Positions 59,441 through 64,000 of a stretch of 64,000 nt of DNA are shown here, piece by piece. The DNA is from Cognatundibacterium rivi (lineage in GTDB: Bacteria; Pseudomonadota; Gammaproteobacteria; Burkholderiales; Burkholderiaceae_D), in contig NZ_JAGSPK010000001.1 of NCBI RefSeq assembly GCF_018139565.1, positions 620,001 to 684,000 of the forward strand. The letters run 5' to 3'. The position numbers were made by a program, and so were the translations under genes. Under the pieces are notes generated by a model. It was given only the letters and a program-made list of their open reading frames with translations, ran no database searches and was not told where the DNA came from. Positions within the stretch are counted from its first letter, which is position 1, and every line of letters starts with the position of its first letter.

Positions 59441-61002
59441 TATTGAAGTTTTTACGGCTCTTTAAAATTATTCGCGTGACCTTACGTTACGGGATTGATG
59501 AAATCGCCATTTCCGGTCTTAAAGTACCGCGTACTGCACGCCTGATCGAGACGTTGCTATTCTGGCGTGATTTATCGGCTCCCCGTGGTGAACGTTTACG
59601 TAAGGCATTGGAAGACCTGGGGCCGATTTTCGTGAAACTGGGGCAGGTACTGTCCACCCGGCGTGATCTGATGCCGCCTGATATCGCGGATGAACTGGCG
59701 AAGTTGCAGGATCGCGTCCCTTCGTTTGATCCAGATCTGGCAGTAGCACAAATTACCAAATCTCTGGGCGCACATCCGGATGAATTATTTGCGAGCTTTA
59801 ATCGCGTGCCGGTGGCATCGGCATCAATTGCTCAGGTGCATTTCGCCACGCTGAAAGATGGTCGTGAAGTTGCAGTGAAAGTGCTGCGTCCCGGCATGAA
59901 GGACACGATAGATAAAGATGTCGCTCTGATGCAGGTCGCCGCCGGATGGTTGGAAGCTTTATGGGCTGATGGCAAGCGTCTCAAGGCAAAAGAAGTGGTC
60001 GGCGAGTTTGACAAATATCTGCACGATGAACTCGATCTGATGCGGGAAGCTGCGAACGGCAGCCAGTTACGACGGAATTTTCAGAATTCAGATTTGTTAC
60101 TGGTGCCGGAAATGTATTGGGATTATTGCTCTTCCTCCGTGATCGTCATGGAACGCATGAATGGCATACCGATTTCGCAAATCGATAAATTACAGGCAGC
60201 GGGTGTCGATCTGGCGAAATTATCACGTGACGGTGTGACGATTTTCTTTACACAAATTTTCCGCGACGGTTTTTTCCATGCAGATATGCATCCGGGGAAT
60301 ATTCTGGTCTCAACTGATCCGGCCACTTTCGGGCGCTATATTGCACTCGATTTCGGTATCGTCGGCACTTTGAATGATTTTGATAAAGACTATCTTTCGC
60401 AAAATTTTCTGGCATTTTTCCAGCGTGACTACAAACGTGTAGCCGAAGCGCATATCGAATCTGGCTGGGCGCCTAAGGATACGCGGGTGGATGAGCTGGA
60501 AGCGGCTGTCCGCGCCTGTTGTGAGCCGATTTTCGATAGGCCGTTGAAAGATATTTCTTTTGGTCAGGTGTTGTTGCGACTGTTTCAGACATCGCGCCGT
60601 TTCAATGTTGAAGTTCAGCCTCAGCTTGTTTTATTGCAAAAGACTTTGCTGAATATTGAAGGTCTCGGACGTCAACTCGATCCTGAGCTGGATTTATGGA
60701 AAACCGCTAAACCATATCTCGAACGCTGGATGAACGAGCAGGTGGGCTGGCGTGGGTTGATGGATAAATTGAAAGCGGAAGCACCACGTTACAGTCACAT
60801 CTTCCCGCAATTGCCGCGGCTTGCGCATCAGGCTCTGAGCCGGGCTGGCGAACAAAATAATAGTAATGAAATGCTTGCTGCATTATTGTCGGAGCAGCGT
60901 AGCACCAATACCTTGCTGAAAGTTATTATCTATTTCGGTGGTGGTTTGTTCGCAGGCGTTATCGCAGCGCAGCTATTGCTTCATTTTTATTTTATCGGCT
61001 GA
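59437..61002 (+). CDS. ubiB: Ubiquinone biosynthesis protein UbiB (ABC1/COQ8 kinase family)
   Basis: 521 residues. Atypical kinase-like ATPase needed for ubiquinone synthesis. KxGQ-type motif in [18 protein letters not shown], Ala-rich loop [36 protein letters not shown] and ALDFGIVG. Two C-terminal membrane helices are expected, and at least one is obvious ([23 protein letters not shown]). Coupled to ubiJ; the TPMT-type gene begins 3 bp after the stop. Confidence 0.96.
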   Translation: MILKFLRLFKIIRVTLRYGIDEIAISGLKVPRTARLIETLLFWRDLSAPRGERLRKALEDLGPIFVKLGQVLSTRRDLMPPDIADELAKLQDRVPSFDPDLAVAQITKSLGAHPDELFASFNRVPVASASIAQVHFATLKDGREVAVKVLRPGMKDTIDKDVALMQVAAGWLEALWADGKRLKAKEVVGEFDKYLHDELDLMREAANGSQLRRNFQNSDLLLVPEMYWDYCSSSVIVMERMNGIPISQIDKLQAAGVDLAKLSRDGVTIFFTQIFRDGFFHADMHPGNILVSTDPATFGRYIALDFGIVGTLNDFDKDYLSQNFLAFFQRDYKRVAEAHIESGWAPKDTRVDELEAAVRACCEPIFDRPLKDISFGQVLLRLFQTSRRFNVEVQPQLVLLQKTLLNIEGLGRQLDPELDLWKTAKPYLERWMNEQVGWRGLMDKLKAEAPRYSHIFPQLPRLAHQALSRAGEQNNSNEMLAALLSEQRSTNTLLKVIIYFGGGLFAGVIAAQLLLHFYFIG

Positions 61003-61005
61003 GTC

Positions 61006-61632
61006 ATGGCAGATTTTGTCAGCAGAGATCCGAATAATTCATGCTTTTGGGACGAGCGTTTCAGCAAAAATTTTACGCCTTGGGATAAAGGGGCTGTTCC
61101 ACAGGATTTGCGCGATTTTGTGCTGACCGCCCCCAGCAAAATGCGAACGCTGATACCCGGGTGCGGTAACGGTTACGAAGCGGCTTTTCTGGCGCAGGCT
61201 GGCTGGGACGTGACAGCAATCGATTTCTCTCCGGCCGCTGTGAAAAGCGCGCAGATGGCGATAGGGGAGTGGTCCCGCCATGTTATTGAAGCTGATTTTT
61301 TTGAGTATCAACCCGCACAGGCACCAGAGTTGATTTACGAGCGCGCTTTTTTCTGCGCTTTACCACCGGTAAGGCGACAAGAGATTGTCTTGCGTTGGGC
61401 TGAACTTCTGTCTCCTGGAGCTTTGCTGGCAGGATACTTTTTCTTTGATACGAATGCGGACGCGAGCAAGAAAGGCCCGCCTTTTTCTATCTCGGATCAG
61501 ATCTGGCAAGAGTTAATGGCGCCTCATTTCACGTTATTGACAGATCGGGCAGTGAACGATTCGATTGCCGTATTCGAAGGCCGCGAGCGTTGGCAGATCT
61601 GGCAGCGGAGCCCGGCGACGAATGCCCGTTAA
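61006..61632 (+). CDS. TPMT-family SAM-dependent methyltransferase
   Basis: 208 residues. Opens with NNSCFWDERFSKNFTPWDKG, the hallmark of the thiopurine-S-methyltransferase-like family, and carries the SAM site RTLIPGCGNGYEAAFL. The natural substrate is unknown; related bacterial enzymes methylate S, Se or Te compounds. It follows ubiB after 3 bp, so may be read with it, but a ubiquinone role is not implied. Confidence 0.85.
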   Translation: MADFVSRDPNNSCFWDERFSKNFTPWDKGAVPQDLRDFVLTAPSKMRTLIPGCGNGYEAAFLAQAGWDVTAIDFSPAAVKSAQMAIGEWSRHVIEADFFEYQPAQAPELIYERAFFCALPPVRRQEIVLRWAELLSPGALLAGYFFFDTNADASKKGPPFSISDQIWQELMAPHFTLLTDRAVNDSIAVFEGRERWQIWQRSPATNAR

Positions 61633-61671
61633 GCCTTTTTTAGCGATGATCTACAGTGCTACTATCAGCAC

Positions 61672-63066
61672 GTGTCTTATTTGAAATACCCACTTATGCG
61701 CTATCTGAATCCCCGTTTGAGCACAGATCAGTTACCCGCTATTCCATTGCAGGCGGATGCGGTCAGAACCTTGTTGGGTGCGGCTGAATACCGGGAAGAA
61801 TTGCTGAAACAGATCGCCAGTGCAAAACACAGAATTTATCTGTGCAGTTTATATGTGCAAAATGATGAGGCTGGCGCCGAAGTCATGGAGGCTTTGTATA
61901 CTGCGAAAGCCGCACGCCCATCACTGGACATTGCCGTATTGGTGGATTGGCACCGCGCGCAGCGTGGCTTGATCGGCGAACGCAGACAGGCCGGGCAACA
62001 AACCGGAAATGCCGCCTGGTATCAAAAACTAAGCCGGGTGCATGCTGAAGGCGTTCCAGTGTATGGTATTCCGGTACAGACCAGCGAGTTGTTTGGTGTT
62101 TTGCACCTTAAAGGTTTTGTTATTGATGATGTGGTGATTTATAGCGGTGCCAGTATTAATAACGTGTATCTGCATAAGCAGGAAAAATACCGGCATGACC
62201 GTTATTTACTGATTCAGAATTCTGTATTGGCGACCACGATGGTCGATTTTATACGTCAGCACTTGCTGTTGGCCTCAGCGGTACATCGCCTCGATAAGGC
62301 GGAAATTCCTGCCACACGTAGCATACGCAATGACATTCGTCGCTTTCGCGAGCAGTTAAAAAAGGCGCGTTATCAGTTCAATGAACAATTTATCGGGCAG
62401 TATTCAGAGACGCCGCCTGCGCTGAGTGTGACGCCATTGGTCGGCGTTGGTAAAAATAATCCACTGAATAAAGCGATATGTCAGTTGCTTGCGGCGAGTA
62501 AGTCGCAGATTATTATCTGTACTCCTTATTTCAATTTTCCCCGTGCTGTGACCAGAGAAGTGAATCGCGCACTGAAACGCGGAGTGAGCGTTGATATTAT
62601 CGTCGGCGATAAAGTTGCGAATGATTTTTTTATTCCACCGGAGCAGCCTTTTAAAGTCATTTCGGCTCTTCCTTATCTGTATGAGGTCAACCTCAGACGT
62701 TTCGCCAAAGCGCATCAGCAGGACATTCAAAAAAATCAGCTCAGATTACGCCTGTGGAAAGATGGCGAGAATACCTATCATCTGAAAGGATTGTGGGTAG
62801 ATCAGTGTTACGCACTGATGACCGGAAATAATCTGAATCCCAGGGCATTCCGTCTTGATCTGGAAAACGCGCTGTTAATCCATGATCCGCAACAAGAGTT
62901 ACTGGCACAAAGAAATGCAGAGCTGGCGAGCATCGTTGAACATACGACGCTGATCAGTGATTATCGTTCTTTGCAGAAGGTAAAAGATTATCCGGAACCA
63001 GTCCGGAAATTACTGACACGCCTGAGTACCATCAGACTGGATCGTCTGGCTTACCGGGTGCTGTAA
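61672..63066 (+). CDS. pssA: CDP-diacylglycerol-serine O-phosphatidyltransferase (PssA, phospholipase D family)
   Basis: Makes phosphatidylserine, the precursor of phosphatidylethanolamine. 464 residues. It is the E. coli PLD-superfamily type, not the membrane-embedded type: LDIAVLVDWHRAQRG, GVLHLKGFVIDDVVIYSGAS (first HxK, H145/K147) and YHLKGLWVDQCYALMTGNNL (second HxK, H370/K372) match it closely. The start is a GTG at 61672 or an ATG at 61696; no clear ribosome site decides. Expected to act at the inner face of the inner membrane. Confidence 0.88.
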   Translation: MSYLKYPLMRYLNPRLSTDQLPAIPLQADAVRTLLGAAEYREELLKQIASAKHRIYLCSLYVQNDEAGAEVMEALYTAKAARPSLDIAVLVDWHRAQRGLIGERRQAGQQTGNAAWYQKLSRVHAEGVPVYGIPVQTSELFGVLHLKGFVIDDVVIYSGASINNVYLHKQEKYRHDRYLLIQNSVLATTMVDFIRQHLLLASAVHRLDKAEIPATRSIRNDIRRFREQLKKARYQFNEQFIGQYSETPPALSVTPLVGVGKNNPLNKAICQLLAASKSQIIICTPYFNFPRAVTREVNRALKRGVSVDIIVGDKVANDFFIPPEQPFKVISALPYLYEVNLRRFAKAHQQDIQKNQLRLRLWKDGENTYHLKGLWVDQCYALMTGNNLNPRAFRLDLENALLIHDPQQELLAQRNAELASIVEHTTLISDYRSLQKVKDYPEPVRKLLTRLSTIRLDRLAYRVL

Positions 63067-63069
63067 AAG

Positions 63070-63888
63070 TTAAGGTTGTGTTGGCGGAGAGAGATGAATG
63101 ACTTGCATGGGCGGGACTTCGTCAGGCAACCATTTACGATAGATTTTTGCGAAGCTACCGTCTTTCTTGATGGCGCGTAATGCCTCTTCCCATATCTTAA
63201 TCGTCGAGGCTGGCGTCTTAGCGGAAAACGCCAGATATAGCTCCAGTGCATCAAGCACCATGACAGGCTCAACATCATCGCTGGAGTAGCCTATGTCTTT
63301 CAGTATCGAGGGTACAACAACACTGCCTTCCACCCATAAATCAAAGCGTTTGGCCATCAGCATATTGGCGATGACCAGAGGCGATACCGCCAGTTCCAGA
63401 TTGAAAAAACCTTTTTTACGCGCTGTGTCGGCAAAAATACTGGAGCGATAAGCACCGACTTTCAGTTTGCGGATAGCATCTCCCTGACTCAACAAATTAG
63501 CCGCATTTCCTCTACGGGTGTACAGCGTGATGTACGAGATCGCAACTGGGCCCACCAGGTGCATGAGTTTTTCGCGCTCCTCCGAACGTCCTACCGTAAA
63601 AAGTAAAACGTTAGGCTCATCCAGTAAAGCTTTGTATCCTCGCGCAAATGGCACTACCTGAATGGCTTGTGTATTCCCTGTTTTTGCCTGTATTGCCTTG
63701 ACGACCTCTACCGCCATACCTTCGGCTTTCGTATCGTTGCCGAAAGAAATCGGTGGCCAGTTTTCAGTCAGGATCTGTAACTCTTGTGCGTCAGACAAAG
63801 AGCAGAAAAATAACAGGCAGATCGCTACGAATTTGCGATAGTGGGTAGTGATTGGTAGGTGACAGTCAATGTGGGACATGATCATCAT
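63070..63888 (-). CDS. Periplasmic solute-binding protein (SBP_bac_3 type), orphan
   Basis: About 272 residues from the ATG at 63888. A signal peptide (FVAICLLFFCSLSDAQE) precedes a type-3 extracellular solute-binding domain (about 30-265): LTENWPPISFGNDTKAEGMAVEVVKA and the C-terminal WEEALRAIKKDGSFAKIYRKWL are typical. Ligand unknown; amino acids are usual for the family. No permease or ATPase lies on this side of the window edge, so it may be an orphan sensor or part of an operon beyond it. The start is uncertain, with several ATGs between 63879 and 63888 and weak ribosome sites. Ends 3 bp past the pssA stop, convergent. Confidence 0.75.
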   Translation of the reverse strand: MMIMSHIDCHLPITTHYRKFVAICLLFFCSLSDAQELQILTENWPPISFGNDTKAEGMAVEVVKAIQAKTGNTQAIQVVPFARGYKALLDEPNVLLFTVGRSEEREKLMHLVGPVAISYITLYTRRGNAANLLSQGDAIRKLKVGAYRSSIFADTARKKGFFNLELAVSPLVIANMLMAKRFDLWVEGSVVVPSILKDIGYSSDDVEPVMVLDALELYLAFSAKTPASTIKIWEEALRAIKKDGSFAKIYRKWLPDEVPPMQVIHLSPPTQP

Positions 63889-64000
63889 CGGCAGCAAATT
63901 GTTGGCAAATTGCAGTGAACAACAAAATGTGTGTACACATATTGCCAATGTAAACCGTTTCCAGAGTCAGAGCCAGAGGATTTCAGGTAATCACTGTGAA

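Overview
The window is an ordinary chromosomal stretch of a Gram-negative bacterium. The best guess from gene content is a betaproteobacterium of the order Burkholderiales, probably family Oxalobacteraceae. Pointers are the DUF3683-type giant FAD/Fe-S oxidoreductase beside HIT, DUF971, ubiE, Tim44-like, ubiJ and ubiB genes, the ptsN-hprK-rapZ cluster, the TPR lipoprotein-lolB-ispE-tRNA-Gln-prs-rplY order next to mutM, and metK divergent from two LpxL-type acyltransferases. Genus is not assigned. No phage, plasmid, insertion sequence, CRISPR array or rRNA was seen.

Layout. 0-5.5 kb (minus): a heterodimeric ABC exporter pair (mdlA/mdlB-like) followed by PBP1a, which runs off the left edge. 5.7-12.9 kb (minus): three exported peptidases (S9 prolyl oligopeptidase, M4 thermolysin-like with a PPC domain, M14 carboxypeptidase) and metK. 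13-16.4 kb (plus): two lipid A acyltransferases, an exported ClpP-fold protein, and an unknown gene behind a structured leader and a tiny coupled ORF. 16.6-19.4 kb: the phenylalanine/tyrosine degradation genes phhA and hppD with a divergent Lrp/AsnC regulator. 19.4-26.7 kb: GNAT, cca, a GST, a soluble lytic transglycosylase, 5-formyl-THF cyclo-ligase and gamma-glutamyltransferase. 27-32.3 kb (minus): rplY, prs, tRNA-Gln, ispE, lolB and a TPR lipoprotein. 32.5-40.4 kb (plus): mutM, a dynamin-like GTPase, mutY, then an exported S33 peptidase coupled to a NatAB-type ABC exporter.

40.5-48.7 kb (minus): rapZ, hprK and ptsN (nitrogen PTS and cell-wall regulation), a PAS/GAF/GGDEF/EAL protein, a PagP lipid A palmitoyltransferase, queF and ilvA. 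48.8-63.1 kb (plus): a YqaA/DedA-like membrane protein, an exported HAD phosphatase, the giant oxidoreductase, HIT, DUF971, a TonB-C-like lipoprotein, ubiE, a Tim44-like protein, ubiJ, ubiB, a TPMT-family methyltransferase and a PssA-type phosphatidylserine synthase. At the right edge is a solitary periplasmic solute-binding protein (minus).

Themes: envelope biogenesis (PBP1a, LpxL x2, PagP, LolB, Slt, PssA), ubiquinone synthesis, aromatic amino acid catabolism and DNA repair (mutM, mutY). I found no clear new defence or biosynthetic system. The least explained items are non-coding: an intergenic repeat of about 85 bp at 5.5 and 33.4 kb, a family of TATACTCCC/GGGAGTATA inverted repeats at 24.8, 26.8, 30.4 and 40.4 kb, and the structured leader with a 22-residue coupled ORF at 15.65-15.92 kb.
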